Positions 1 to 10,468 of a stretch of DNA of 64,000 bases are shown here, one piece after another (within the stretch, counting starts at the first letter, position 1; each line of letters starts with the position of its first letter). The notes beneath the pieces are model-generated. The model saw nothing but the letters and a program-made list of their open reading frames with translations. It ran no database searches and was not told the origin of the DNA. Location of the stretch: assembly GCF_000321225.1 (NCBI RefSeq), contig NW_004451515.1, positions 424,457 through 488,456 of the forward strand. Reading direction: 5' to 3'. The stretch comes from Odobenus rosmarus divergens (taxonomy: Eukaryota > Chordata > Mammalia > Carnivora > Odobenidae). A program made the position numbers and the translations under genes.

Positions 1-66
1 CTTATAGGCGCTCCTCCCCTGTCTTCATGTGTCTCTGTCCCCTGTCCCTCCTCTGGCCCGGGCCCA

Positions 67-109
<43 letters not shown>
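67..109. repeat. (CA)n microsatellite
   Basis: About 21 uninterrupted CA units lie in single-copy DNA close to the left edge. A pure dinucleotide tract of this length is normally length-polymorphic. No gene or transposon boundary coincides with it. Confidence 0.98.
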
Positions 110-110
<1 letters not shown>

Positions 111-1394
111 CCATTTTAGGAGCACGATAATCACAATCAGTTGACAAAGGGGAGTTGAATGATTTGCTTTCTCCCTTCAAAGCGCTCCCACAGCTACACG
201 GGAATTGTGGACGGGGTCATTTCTTGCTGGGAGCAGCTGAGCTACCCTTCTGGCATCTATACTTTCTCCATTAAATGAGGAACTCGAACTTTGGAGAACA
301 AATCAAAATGTAGCAGATGTAATTGTACAGTTCCTGATTCAACTTGAATTACAAAAAAGGAAGTTATTTCTTTAATTCGGTAAGACTTCTGTGCAATTTT
401 ATTTTTATCATGGTTTTTGCACACACCGAAAGAGCCTTTGTAAAGCATTAATAAAAACAGAAATAAGAAGCATGAAAGATTTTCCGCCTGTGACCAAATC
501 ATCATGAGGCTCCGTTAATATGATTGTGCCATATTATTCACATTTGTTAACTATCATTTACCTGTTCTGTGTTAGTCCTTCCTTCTGGAAAAAATCTTCA
601 TGTCAAGAACAAAAAAACGCAGATATATAATATCAAAAAATTGCCAAGGGGTTTTGATGTTCCATCTGTGCTTGTTGAAATGTATGATTAAACTTTTCTT
701 TTTATCATCATTCTTATTTTTCTTGGCATCCCTAATCATGGAAAATTATAAGCTTGCAGTAAACATCCTAACTTTTAAAACGACAGCATTTATTGTATTT
801 GGTTTCGATCTGCCAGGCTTATAGATGTATAAAATTTTCAGGGCTAATTTTTCACATCAAAATTCCTTCTCTCCCACATTTTACATTTTAAACTATGCAC
901 AAGGCAAAAACTACAGGGTTTAGGTTTTTTCCCTTCATTTTATTCTACCTGATCTCCTTATAGTCCCAGAGAAGGAAGACTCAACGTACATTTCTCTCAG
1001 AAATATGACAGGTCTGTGTTTTTGTTGGTCTGGCGTATGTTTGTCTATCTTGAACAGTCTGACAGGTAATTATTTATAAAATCTGGTTTTGCCCAGTAAG
1101 TCCATATAATAACCTTTCACTTTTCATCATAAGCCAGTGAGCTGAATTTAGAATAAAACAAGGTCATTTATGTCTGTCCCAAACCAGCCTAGATGTCCCC
1201 ATAATTGCTCAATATTAATATTTTTAATTCTTTTTTTTCTTTTCTACACTTAGCTCCTTTCTCTGACTCTTTCAACAACATTGAATTTGAAGTGAAATAA
1301 AATTTTCTTAAGCAGCAGATATAGAAAAAAAATTATAGAAGGAAAATCTCAGAAAATGCAGCTTCAATAAATTGCTCTCTCAAGATTAAAATGT
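110..1394. other. AT-rich single-copy stretch, nothing recognised
   Basis: The sequence is AT-rich with short frames only (82 codons minus at 257-505, 74 codons plus at 600-824). Neither resembles a known family, and both are biased to Phe, Leu and Ile as expected from AT-rich noise. I see no splice-flanked coding block or repeat consensus here. Confidence 0.6.
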
Positions 1395-1600
1395 TAGGTA
1401 AAATCATAAAATGTTAGCGCAGAGATGGTCTTCGAATCACTGTAAACAACCATTCATTTTCCCAGTGCAAGTATGTAGCCTGGCGAGGGAAGTTAACTTT
1501 CCCAAGGTCACTCAGTAATGGCAGTGACAGACCAGAGACCAGATCCGTGGCCCCTCATCCTCAGGCCACCATTTTGCTCCAGCATACTGGATTTGCGTAA
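1395..1600 (+). repeat. MIR SINE relic
   Basis: The core and 3' half read like the mammalian-wide MIR consensus: 'cccaaggtcactcagtaatg' around 1500-1520, followed by a decayed 'agagccaggatcc...gctccagcata' tail. This is an ancient tRNA-derived SINE. The 5' edge is approximate and no target duplication survives. Confidence 0.7.
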
Positions 1601-1809
1601 AATACTACCAAGACACATTTGGGATTTTATAGCATGTTTATCCTAGACAATAACCTACATTTATTTTTTAAATGATACTAATTCTAAACATTCCAAAGCA
1701 TACATGTTACATTAAAATCTTCCTCAAAGGGCCCATGGTATACTTAAGTAATCTGTATTATATGTCAGTTTACATCAGTCTTTTAAAAAAAGAGGTCTGC
1801 AATCAGGGG

Positions 1810-1908
1810 GGAGGGGACTAACACACTTTGAGCACTGACTCTGTGTCAGGAACCTCACCTCTGGGATTTCATTGATCTTCACAATGACTTCATGAGGTAG
1901 AGGCTATC
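1810..1908 (+). repeat. MIR SINE relic (central core)
   Basis: The block 'ttgagcactgactctgtgtc' followed by 'ttcattgatcttcacaatga' and a Gly/Arg-type 'atgaggtagaggctat' run is the MIR central domain in plus orientation. It is truncated on both sides. Confidence 0.75.
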
Positions 1909-3485
1909 AAAAACAAAAACAGCCACATCAGGCTCATTTCTAAATCAAATGTGAATACACAAAATAATCTGTATTTTTGTAGCCTTGCGTTTTGGAGCTC
2001 AAATCTGAAAAAAATAAATAAAACCTACAAATCAATAAAAATAGCCTCTCTTATGGGAAATTGACACGGCCTCATAGATCTGAGGGTAAAGGAAATAGAA
2101 ATATTTCTCCCTTCACCTAAGTTTGGAATGTGACGTTCCGAACATGCCGTCTTGAGGCTATGTCATTAACCTTCCTGCCTTCACATATTGCAGTAGTTAA
2201 GATTCAAAAATAATGTTCCAATTTTAGAACCAAGGGTTTTTATTTAAAAACCATCAGAAGCGCAAATATTTTTTAAATAGTGTATATAATTCCTGTACCT
2301 GGGGAAAATTCTTCATTTATTACTGTTTGTTTCTTATAAAATAATAAACAATCCACATTTAATGCTTTTACCACTTAGAAGACAAATAAACATAAGTGGC
2401 GATTCTTGGTCTGAAATAAAACAAGTTTACTTGCCTAGAAATTATGAAGTTTAATTTTATGAAAAAAATGTTATATAGTTCCCAAATCAGGTATTTCTTT
2501 CCAGTTCATATAACCCCTTGTGTAAAACTGAATCACTACAGAGAAAGTATTCCCTCCTCTACCCTCCTGGAATTTAGATAGAACCTTCCCAGGTTGCATT
2601 TAAAATTCTACCTTCAGCCATGTGTACATCTCATAAACTATTTTACAGTTTCCAGTATGCTCTGGCTGAACATTTCATAGTACATAAACACTTCTGCAAA
2701 TAATAGGAGGGCATCAAGTTGAATGAATATGTCAAGGCAGTGGCTCCCACAGAAAGCTGATTCTCCAGCAATGTATTTTTCTTATTTTTATCTCCTTATT
2801 TGAAATCTAAGATGAAACTTTCCATGCTCTTAGAGTAAAGGGAGAGGGTGGTGGTAGGCAGGGGACTCTAGCAGTTTTCGTGGAGTTGTGTTCATTAAAG
2901 CAGAGGGTTTCTGCAGAGGGCATCAAGCCAAACTTAAACAACAAAACCATGCCTGCAGGCATTGGATATGAATGTGATGGTCAAATAAGGGCCAGATGCC
3001 TTTAAAAACTCAAATATTAAAAAAGTCATATCTCTTAAAGTAAGTCTCCAGTGTTGGAAGTCATACTATAGCCCTTAAAAAAAAAAAAAAAAAAAGCCAA
3101 CACAAGGAAAGAGACTTGCATTTGTTTTCTGGAACAAAATATCAGATATTCAGGCCGTCATAAGTCATGGGAGTTTTGGCAATTGAAGCATATTTTAAAA
3201 TAATCAATTCCTAGAAAGTCACAAAAAACCTACATACAATATTTCATTGTTGGAAACCACTGTAATTCTGTATAGAGCATTATATTCACATTCCTCCTTC
3301 TGCTCATCACCACCCAATATTCCTTATTCCCATTTTTTTCCAAAGGAAAAAATAGAAAAAAAATATTGGGAAAAATCAAGAATCAAGAAGATTGCCTGTG
3401 TAATTTTACTTAAACCAGGTAACACTTTGCTTGCTTTCAAAAATGAGTCTATATTTTACCAGCATTTTAAGAATAAGTTTGACAT
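1909..3485. other. AT-rich single-copy stretch, with an A19 tract
   Basis: No gene or named repeat is recognised. A run of 19 A bases at 3077-3095 could be the tail of an unidentified old retroposon, but no matching target duplication is visible around it. A 100-codon frame at 3247-3549 has no family resemblance and ends inside a MIR. Confidence 0.55.
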
Positions 3486-3489
3486 AATA

Positions 3490-3700
3490 ATTACAGCACT
3501 CCACGTGTCATCCTGTGTACCAAACAGTTCATGCAAGTTGTCCCATTAGATACAGCCCCTCTATGGGATGCACCCCGTTATTCCCCCCATTGCCCATACG
3601 TAGTAGAGAGGAGGCTGACGGAGCTAACATTTGTACCCAGCACTTTGACCCCAAAGCCCATGTCCTTCACCACCGTTCCACAGTGTGGAGCATGTTCAAG
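3490..3700 (+). repeat. MIR SINE relic
   Basis: The order of motifs follows MIR in plus orientation: a decayed core, then a 'gagaggaggctgacggagct' stretch, then 'ccccaaagcccatgtccttc' before the 3' tail. Overlapping short frames at 3515-3724 are by-products of it. Confidence 0.65.
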
Positions 3701-4180
3701 TATAGGTTTCTAATAATGTGTTAAAGAGAATTGCTGCTCTGAGCCCAGAAGCACTTCTCAGTACCAAAAAACTTGGTTACAAGAAAATTTCATTTTAACT
3801 GAATATTCCTTCTCTAAGGCCAAGTATTAAGTATATAATGGACTATCACATCATGTGTAATAGACTATAGTTACACATGAATGATGCCAAGTCCTCTATA
3901 ATGTCTTAAACCTTAATATAAATACATATGATCAATGCACATACTCAGAGTCCCTATACAAATTGTGAGAAAAATTTCCTCAAAGATCCAAGATCCATGT
4001 TTATAAAGCCTCTCCTGTATGAAGATCACGTTTCTCCAGAAGGCTCTAATTACTTACGCTACTATTTTATGCTTTCATACAAGGTATGTACATCCTGTTA
4101 TAAAATAATCCCCGTCTTGTTTACATGTGTTTGCATTGGCAGATACACAGGTACATATGACAATCCCTTGAAACTTTGTA

Positions 4181-4640
4181 CAAACGCCCTTTTTTTTTAA
4201 TTTTATTATATTTTGTTGTTAATCACCATACATTTCATCATTAGTTTCTGATGTAGTGTTCCATGATTCATTGTTTTTGTATAACACCCAGTGCTCCATG
4301 CAGTATGTGCCCTCTTTAATACCCATCACCAGGGGATGCCCGGGTGGCTCAGTGGGTTAAGCATCTGCCTTCGGCTCAGGTCATGATCCGAGGGTCCTGG
4401 GATCGAGTCCCGCATCAGGCTCCTTGCTCAGTGGGGAGCCGGCTTCTCTGCCTGCCACTCTCCCTGCCTGTGCTCTCTCCCTCTCTCTCTCTCTGAAAAG
4501 TAAATAAACAAAATCTTTAAAAAAAAACAAAAAATACACATCACCGGGCTAACCCATTCCCCCCACCCTCCTCCCATCTAGAACCCTCAGTTTGTTTCTC
4601 CGAGTCCCATGAGAGACTATGGACTCCAAATGCCCTTTTT
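4181..4640 (-). mobile_element. Carnivore L1, 3'-UTR end only, split by a SINE
   Basis: The plus strand starts with a T-rich run, then reads the reverse complement of the carnivore L1 3' UTR ('aatcaccatacatttcatca', 'cccagtgctccatgcagtat', later 'agaaccctcagtttgtttct'). The insert is about 4195-4626 and is 5'-truncated, with no coding part. A target duplication, CAAACGCCCTTTTT at 4181-4194 versus CCAAATGCCCTTTTT at 4626-4640, delimits it. A Can-SINE at 4331-4532 interrupts it, so the L1 is the older insertion. Confidence 0.93.
4331..4532 (+). mobile_element. Can-SINE (SINEC) nested in an L1 end
   Basis: This is a full-length carnivore SINE in plus orientation. It has a tRNA-Lys-derived head (GGATGCCCGGGTGGCTCAG), a B-box-like 'gggatcgagtccc', a CT-rich middle and an A-rich tail. 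The target duplication AATACCCATCACC (4318-4330) and AATACACATCACC (4533-4545) lies in the host L1. The element is non-autonomous and depends on L1 enzymes for copying. Confidence 0.97.
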
Positions 4641-5395
4641 AGATGTTTGCTCCTTAATGATGACATAGTCATTGTTTCTTCTGGCCCAGGATTTCTGTGC
4701 ATGTGCTTGGGGGGAATGGCAGACAGGGAGAGAAAATAAAGTGGAAAGAAAGTTGCCGAGCGTGATATGAATCAGAAATGATGATTTTCCTCTCTCATCA
4801 GTAGTTAGCAGCTTCCCTAATTCAACCCTGGGTCTGCTCTGCCTCAGCTCAAGTCACTTGCTGACTTAGGTCCCTTAGGATTCCCAAATAGCAGCACACC
4901 AGCCTATGGCCCAGCATACCTGCAGTGTTGTTTTCTGAATGGCATGGATTGACTTCTTCCAACCACTTTACTTATAAGACGTTAGTTCACCTGCCAGTGC
5001 GTTGGCCACTTCTTGTCACTTAGCCAAGTCGTCCCTAAGCAGCAGTGAGTGTGCTGCGGGTGGGTTGGCTTGCCACACTTCCATAGATCTGTCCTGTGAA
5101 GAGACAGTGAGCCCAGATGGACTTAGGCAGTTTGTTAGTTACGCAGCAAAATAGGTGAGATCAGCATGGTGTCAACATCCTGTGTTCCGGGGCGGGGGGG
5201 GCGGGGGGAGGCGCGCCAGATGACAGCCGACATGAGGGGTGGGGTACTCTACCACGGAGATGCCAACTCTAAACTACAAGCAAGCAGTTCCTTAGCTTGC
5301 ACTCATACCTGAAAGGAGGTGTTTCCCCTACGATATGTAGGACGTCCTGTGTTTCTGTTCCCAGCATGAAAAATAAATCTGCCTCCCCTTTCCTA
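4641..5395. other. Single-copy stretch, nothing coding recognised
   Basis: Mixed-composition sequence with no frame above 60 codons and no repeat that I recognise. It contains the G-rich tract listed separately at 5189-5211. Confidence 0.55.
5189..5211 (+). other. Candidate G-quadruplex tract
   Basis: Runs of 4, 8, 6 and 2 G bases are separated by single C, C or A bases. The 8-G run can supply two of the four G-tracts, so an intramolecular quadruplex with very short loops is sterically plausible. The surroundings are not GC-rich and no promoter is visible, so a role is not claimed. Confidence 0.6.
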
Positions 5396-5399
5396 GGTT

Positions 5400-5662
5400 T
5401 TCATGGTGGCCTCCTTCCCTAGCTTTTTCCCATAAAGGTTGCCTCAGTGCATGCTACCTTCTGCTTCCTCTGAGCTAATTATGCCCCTCTTGTTCTTTAT
5501 TTCTTTATACTTCCTATTTTGTGTCGCTAATTGTCTCTCTGTGTGCCTTGTAGCCTGCACCAGATTAAGAATTTCTTGAGGGCAAGTCTTGGATGTATAC
5601 CCTCTTGTAATCACCACATGCACATATTAGGTATTCAATAAACATATGTTGGTTGGTTGGTG
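5400..5662 (+). repeat. LINE-2 (L2) 3'-end relic
   Basis: The block 'ttcttgagggcaagtcttgg' followed by a decayed 'cacatattaggtattcaata' is the L2 3' end in plus orientation. The left boundary is guessed, because older parts are too diverged to read by eye. Confidence 0.7.
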
Positions 5663-5697
5663 GAAAAGAAATTCTTCATTTAAACATAAGCACGGAA

Positions 5698-5945
5698 TTT
5701 TTTTTTTTTTTTTTTTTGCTTGTTTGGTTAAATCTGTTTAATCTTTTATTGACGCTTGTTTGGCTGCAAATCTCATGAACTGTAGATGATCACAGCCTTT
5801 TTCTTAAAGACAAATGCAGTGTCTCAGAGAAACCAGAGCACTCTAAGCCTCAGGCTTCTTGTAGCCTTTATGAGTAGGTCACTGTAACTTCAGTCTTGTT
5901 TGAAGGGGTTAGTGACCTCAGTGTCCCACCTGCATCTGTACAAAC
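5698..5945 (-). pseudogene. 3' end of a polyadenylated transcript: retrocopy or terminal exon
   Basis: Read on the minus strand, this segment ends with an AATAAA signal (5745-5750) and, about 27 nt further, a pure A20 tract (plus-strand T run 5698-5717). That spacing is what a cleaved and polyadenylated mRNA gives, so a reverse-transcribed retrocopy is the simplest reading. At its upstream end (5945) it abuts a polypyrimidine stretch plus CAG on the minus strand, which looks like a splice acceptor. That would fit either a terminal exon in place, or a retrocopy of a partly spliced RNA. One minus frame from 5943 runs 17 codons (ending NPFKQD) to a stop. I could not name the source gene. No clean target duplication is visible. 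Confidence 0.5.
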
Positions 5946-7305
5946 CTGAAAAAGAATTATAGACATACTTGCTATTTCTATATATAGCACCATCTTTGAA
6001 AATGTGCCAGTTCTCCTACTGGTTTATTTAAAGACAGTGAGCCATTTTAGGTTGAGATTTCCCTAAAGGTAATGCAGTAATATGTCCACTGAACATAAAG
6101 CAAATATGAAGATCTAGTTAGCTTGAAAATAATGAGGTTTTGTGAACTGGAAGCAACAGTTTATCACCCAAGAGTAGCTTACAATTAAAATGTCTGGGTT
6201 CTTTGTCTCTGTTATTCATTCATTCATTCATTCATTCATTCATTCATTCATGTAAAAAAGAGAATAGCACCCTTGGAAGCCAAGCAATCAACATGGAGTC
6301 TACAATTCCCAAACAGTCAGGGACCTGTGTGAGAGTGGAATTCGTGAAAGGGGCCCAGGAGGCCACCTACATTAAATTACCTGTAGATTAAATAAACATG
6401 TTTTGCCCATGTAGGTGCCACTCTAGTTTTAAATATATACATATGTGCCCATGTGATTTATAAAATTCAATTCATTTAAAAGTGATCCTGAAATCCTGGT
6501 AGTTTTTGACATTACATATGATTTTTCATTCAAGAGTTAACAAAAGTACAAGTTACAGAATGCATGGGTCCGGGTATTTCTTCATGTTAAAAAGTGATTC
6601 TCAAGCTCAAAAAAAAAAAAAAGATAGCTCTTGCTTTCTGTGCTCTCACAGTAACTTTCATCAGGCTCTTCTGGCTTTTGTGGTGATAGATTGTGCCTTC
6701 TGAAGATTTTTGAGCTGCTATAACTTAGATTTAAGTGTATATTTTTCCTGTGACATAAAGTATCACCTGAACTTTTTTTTATATGTCTTATTTTGGGAAA
6801 AATTTATGATCTTTTTAACATTAGGAAGTTTTGCTTTTCCTGACATTTTATTGCTTTGCGTATTTGAAACATTTCAATCCCAGACAATAAATACTATGTG
6901 ATTATTGTTTTCATATGGATAGGCTATTTCCTCCTGGTTTTTCCCAACCCCTTTTCCCAGCTAATAATACTCAGAAATTTATTAATACTAAACTGTGCCA
7001 TTCAGCTTTTCCAGAATTGCGTATAATGAATGTTAAAAGAGGGACAGGTCTCAAAGAGGGGGAGTAGCGCTTAAAAAGAAATTGAGGTGTGCAGTTTTCT
7101 TTCAGTTGGATTTCAAATGTTTCCTGTTCAGGCGAAATGAAGATTATATGTATTCCATAAATCATTTTTATAAACTATCATAACCAGTGATTGCATTAAG
7201 TGGCATCTTTTTATATCCTTATTATGGAAACGAAACAGATCTCAGCAAAGTAGGTGGATGTGAGTCGAGTAGGCCACAAACGCTCGGTGTTGGAAAGCAC
7301 CCATT
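5946..7305. other. AT-rich single-copy stretch with a tetranucleotide repeat
   Basis: No gene is recognised. Frames at 6203, 6506, 6710 and 6971 are 62-65 codons and unlike known proteins; the first is partly a translated microsatellite. An A-run of about 13 lies near 6609. Confidence 0.55.
6212..6251. repeat. (ATTC)n microsatellite
   Basis: About nine near-perfect ATTC units in tandem. In the plus frame they translate as a FIHS repeat, which is a translation artefact. Confidence 0.97.
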
Positions 7306-7309
7306 TTTA

Positions 7310-7615
7310 GAGCTCTCCTCACAGCTCCCTCCCTCTTCTTCAGGTCTTTTTTCAAACATCACTTTCCCAAGAAGGCCTTCTCTGCACACCCTTTCAGATA
7401 CTGAAACCCCAGCCTCTGCCCTAGCACCTCATACCGCCCTTCCCTGCCTTCGTCACCCTAACACCTGCCTCCCATTTCATATACTCACGTGTTTTGTTCA
7501 TTCCCTCCTCCCTCTAGAACGCAGACTGTCCACTGCTGTACCCCCAGCGCTTAGACCAGGGCCCGACACCTCGCACATGCTCAGTCAGTGCTTTACTAGA
7601 TGGACGAGTCATTGA
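7310..7615 (+). repeat. LINE-2 (L2) 3'-end relic
   Basis: The order of signature blocks is that of the L2 3' end in plus orientation: 'tcaggtcttttttcaaacat', 'ccaagaaggccttctctgca', then 'ctctagaacgcagactgtcc' and 'cccagcgcttagaccagggc'. The 142-codon frame over 7187-7615 lies on this relic and is not a gene. Confidence 0.85.
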
Positions 7616-8060
7616 TCGGTCTTTAGTTTTGCAAAGTCTTGCAACGCCATACCCACGGGGTTGCACTCCAGCCTTGCACCGTTCCTTCTCACTTCTGGCC
7701 TGGCTTGTCCTTTACTCCCCACCTTCGCCCTGATTTTCCGAAGTCCTCTGAACCTCCTCAGCTGTGTTCCTCAGCACAACTTTTTAAAAAGGTTTTTATG
7801 TTTTAGGACTTCCAAATCCCTGGGCATTTTCAACAGAATGAGAAGTTTGGCCACTACAAGCAAGAGTTGAATTACTACGTAGTTAGGTTTTCATTTAATG
7901 TCTTGTAAAACTTTTTGATACATTTATTTCACTACCTATTCAAATTTTCTTTTTCCCACAACTCCAGGTTGGCAAATGTCTTGGTGTATTTATTTATTAC
8001 CTCATAGAACACAATAGTTTTTTTAGACAGGACACATAGAATATATTTCTTCTAAAAAAA
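7616..8060. other. Single-copy stretch, nothing recognised
   Basis: No repeat consensus or coding block is recognisable. A 69-codon frame at 7661-7870 has no family resemblance. Confidence 0.55.
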
Positions 8061-9548
8061 TTAGTTGCAGTATTGTTTACATACAGTAATAACCCCTTTT
8101 TAGATATACAGTACAATTCAATGACTTTTGACAAATAAACACAGTCATGTAACCACTACCACAATCAAGATGCATTAATGCCAAAAAGTTTTCTCATGTT
8201 CCTTTGTAATCAATCCCCACCCATCATTCCTGGCAACCACTGATCTGATTTCTATTTTTTTTTTAACTTTTCCAGAATAGCAAATAAAATGAAATAATTC
8301 TAAATGAGTTTGGATTTAAGGGTTTTTTGTGTCTGACTTCTTTCATTTAGCGTAATGCTTTTGGGATTCACCCATGTTGTCATGTGGATCAGTAGTTCAC
8401 TTCCTTTTTTGCTCGGTAATATTCCATTGTATGGATGCACCACAATTTGCTTATCTGTGTAACTGAGTGGACATTTTGATTGTTTCCAAATTCCGGCTAT
8501 TAAGAATAAATCTGCTATGAACATGGATGGACAGAGCTTTTTGTGGATTTACATGTTCATTTATATTGGATATAAATGGTGGATATATCCCACCTAGGAG
8601 TGGGATTACTGGATCATATGGTAAGTAAATATTTAATTTTCTAAGAAAGTGTTTTCCAAAGCAGCTGAACCAATGGGCCCTCCCACCAGAAATGTGAGAT
8701 TTCTAGTTGCTCCATAATTTTGCCAGCATTTGTTATGATTCATTCTGTTGTTTGTTTGTTTTGTTTTAATTTTAGCCATTCTGATAGGTAGGTAATAATA
8801 TCTCATTGTGCTTTTACTTTCTTTTCTCTGATGATTAATGATATTAAGCTTTTTTCATATGTTCATTTGCTGTCTGTAGCTTTTCTTTATTAAAGTATTC
8901 AAATCTTTTGAACAATTGGTTGTTTTCTCTTATTAAAATGTAAGAGTTCTTTTTATAGCCTTTATACAGAAATATGTTTTCCACATATTTTCTCCTGAGT
9001 CTGGGGCTTGACTTTTCTTAAAGTATATTTGGAAGAGCTGAAATTTTTAATTTTGAAGTCCAATTTTTGGTTTTTATTCTTTTATGGCTCGTACTTTTTG
9101 TCTTATCTAATCTTGATCTAACCCAGGCATACAAAGGGTTTCTCCTATGTTTTCTTCTTCATATTTTAAATTTTAACTTTTACATTTAGTTCTTCGATTC
9201 ATTTTGAGTTTGTTTTTGTATATGATGCAAAGTGAGGGTTGAAGTTCTTTTTTTTTTCTTTCTGCATATAGATGTCTGATTGTTCCAACACTATTTTTTG
9301 AGAAGATTTATCCTTTCTTCATTGATTTATCTTGACATATTTATCTAAAACCATATATACATTGGTCTATTTTGGATTCTCTTTTGTTCTGTTGATCTGT
9401 ATGCTTATCTTTAGGCCAGTACCTGACCATCTTGATTACTAAGTCATGAAATCAGGTCTTATGAATCCTTCAGCTTTTTCTTTTTCAAACCTTTTTTTTT
9501 TCATTGTAGGTTCTTTGCTTTTCAGTATTTCTACAAAACATGTGCTGG

Positions 9549-10287
9549 TTTACCACAAAGATACAAATGTAGGAATCCGAAGGGGTACGTGCACCCCAAT
9601 GTTTATAGCAGCAATGTCCACAATAGCCAAACTGTGGAAAGAGCCAAGATGTCCATCGACAGATGAATGGATAAAGAAGATGTGGTATATATACACAATG
9701 GAATATTATGCAGCCATCAAAAGGAATGAGATCTTGCCATTTGCAATGACGTGGATGGAACCGGAGGGTGTTATGCTGAGTGAAATAAGTCAGTCAGAGA
9801 AAGACATGTATCATATGACCTCACTGATATGAGGAATTCTTAATCTCAGGAAACAAACTGAGTGTTGCTGGAGTGGTGGGGGGTGGGAGGGATGGGGTGG
9901 CTGGGTGATAGACATTGGGTAGGGTATGTGCTATGGTGAGTGCTGTGAATTGTGCAAGACTGTTGAATCATGGATCTGTACTTCTGAAACAAATAAAACA
10001 TATGTTAAGAAAAAAGGAAAAGAAGAAGATAGCAGGAGGGGAAGAATGAAGGGGAGTAAGTCGGAGGGGGAGACGAACCATGAGAGACAATGGACTCTGA
10101 AAAACAAACTGAGGGTTCTAGAGGGGAGGAGGGTGGGGGGATGGGTTAGCCTGGTGATAGGTATTAAAGAGGGCACAGTCTGCATGGAGCACTGGGTGTT
10201 ATGCACAAACAATGAATCATGGAACACTACATCAAGAACTAATGATGTAATGTAAGGTGATTAACATAACAATAAAAAATTTAAAAA
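9549..10287 (+). mobile_element. Carnivore L1, ORF2 C-terminus plus complete 3' UTR
   Basis: A 5'-truncated, fairly young L1. The frame ending at 9832 carries the ORF2 C-terminus in register (CPSTDEWIKK, YIYTMEYYAAIKRNEILPF, MLSEISQSEKD). The 3' UTR of about 450 bp contains two diverged copies of one block (about 9850-10010 and 10100-10260) separated by a polypurine linker (about 10008-10075), then an A-rich tail. Target duplication AAAACATGTGCTGG occurs at 9535-9548 and 10288-10301. It lacks ORF1, the endonuclease and the reverse-transcriptase core, so it is inactive. Confidence 0.96.
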
Positions 10288-10307
10288 AAAACATGTGCTG
10301 GGATTTT

Positions 10308-10468
10308 TTTTTAAGGGGGGAGGGGCAAAGAGAGAGGGAGAGAGAATCTTAAGCAGGCTCCATGTCCAGCATCCAAACCCTATGCAGGGCTCAATCTCAT
10401 GACTCTGAGATCATGACTTGAGCCAAAATCAAGAGTCAGACACTCAACTGAGCCACCCAGGTTCCCCT
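10308..10468 (-). mobile_element. Can-SINE, antisense
   Basis: The complement of a SINEC element: a T-run, a GA-rich middle, then 'tgagccacccag' as the reversed head. Target duplication CATGTGCTGGGATTTT (10292-10307) and CATGTGCTGAGATTTT (10469-10484). The left copy overlaps the right duplication of the neighbouring L1, so the two insertions hit the same short target. Confidence 0.95.

Noticed and set aside
3077..3095. A19 tract as the tail of a young retroposon
   Set aside because: No SINE or L1 body precedes it on the plus strand and no target duplication flanks it.
6203..6391. 62-codon frame with a FIHS repeat
   Set aside because: The repeat is the (ATTC)n microsatellite in translation.
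9446..9832. 128-codon plus-strand frame as a gene
   Set aside because: Its C-terminal 90 residues are L1 ORF2 and its N-terminus is read-through from the antisense L1 host sequence.
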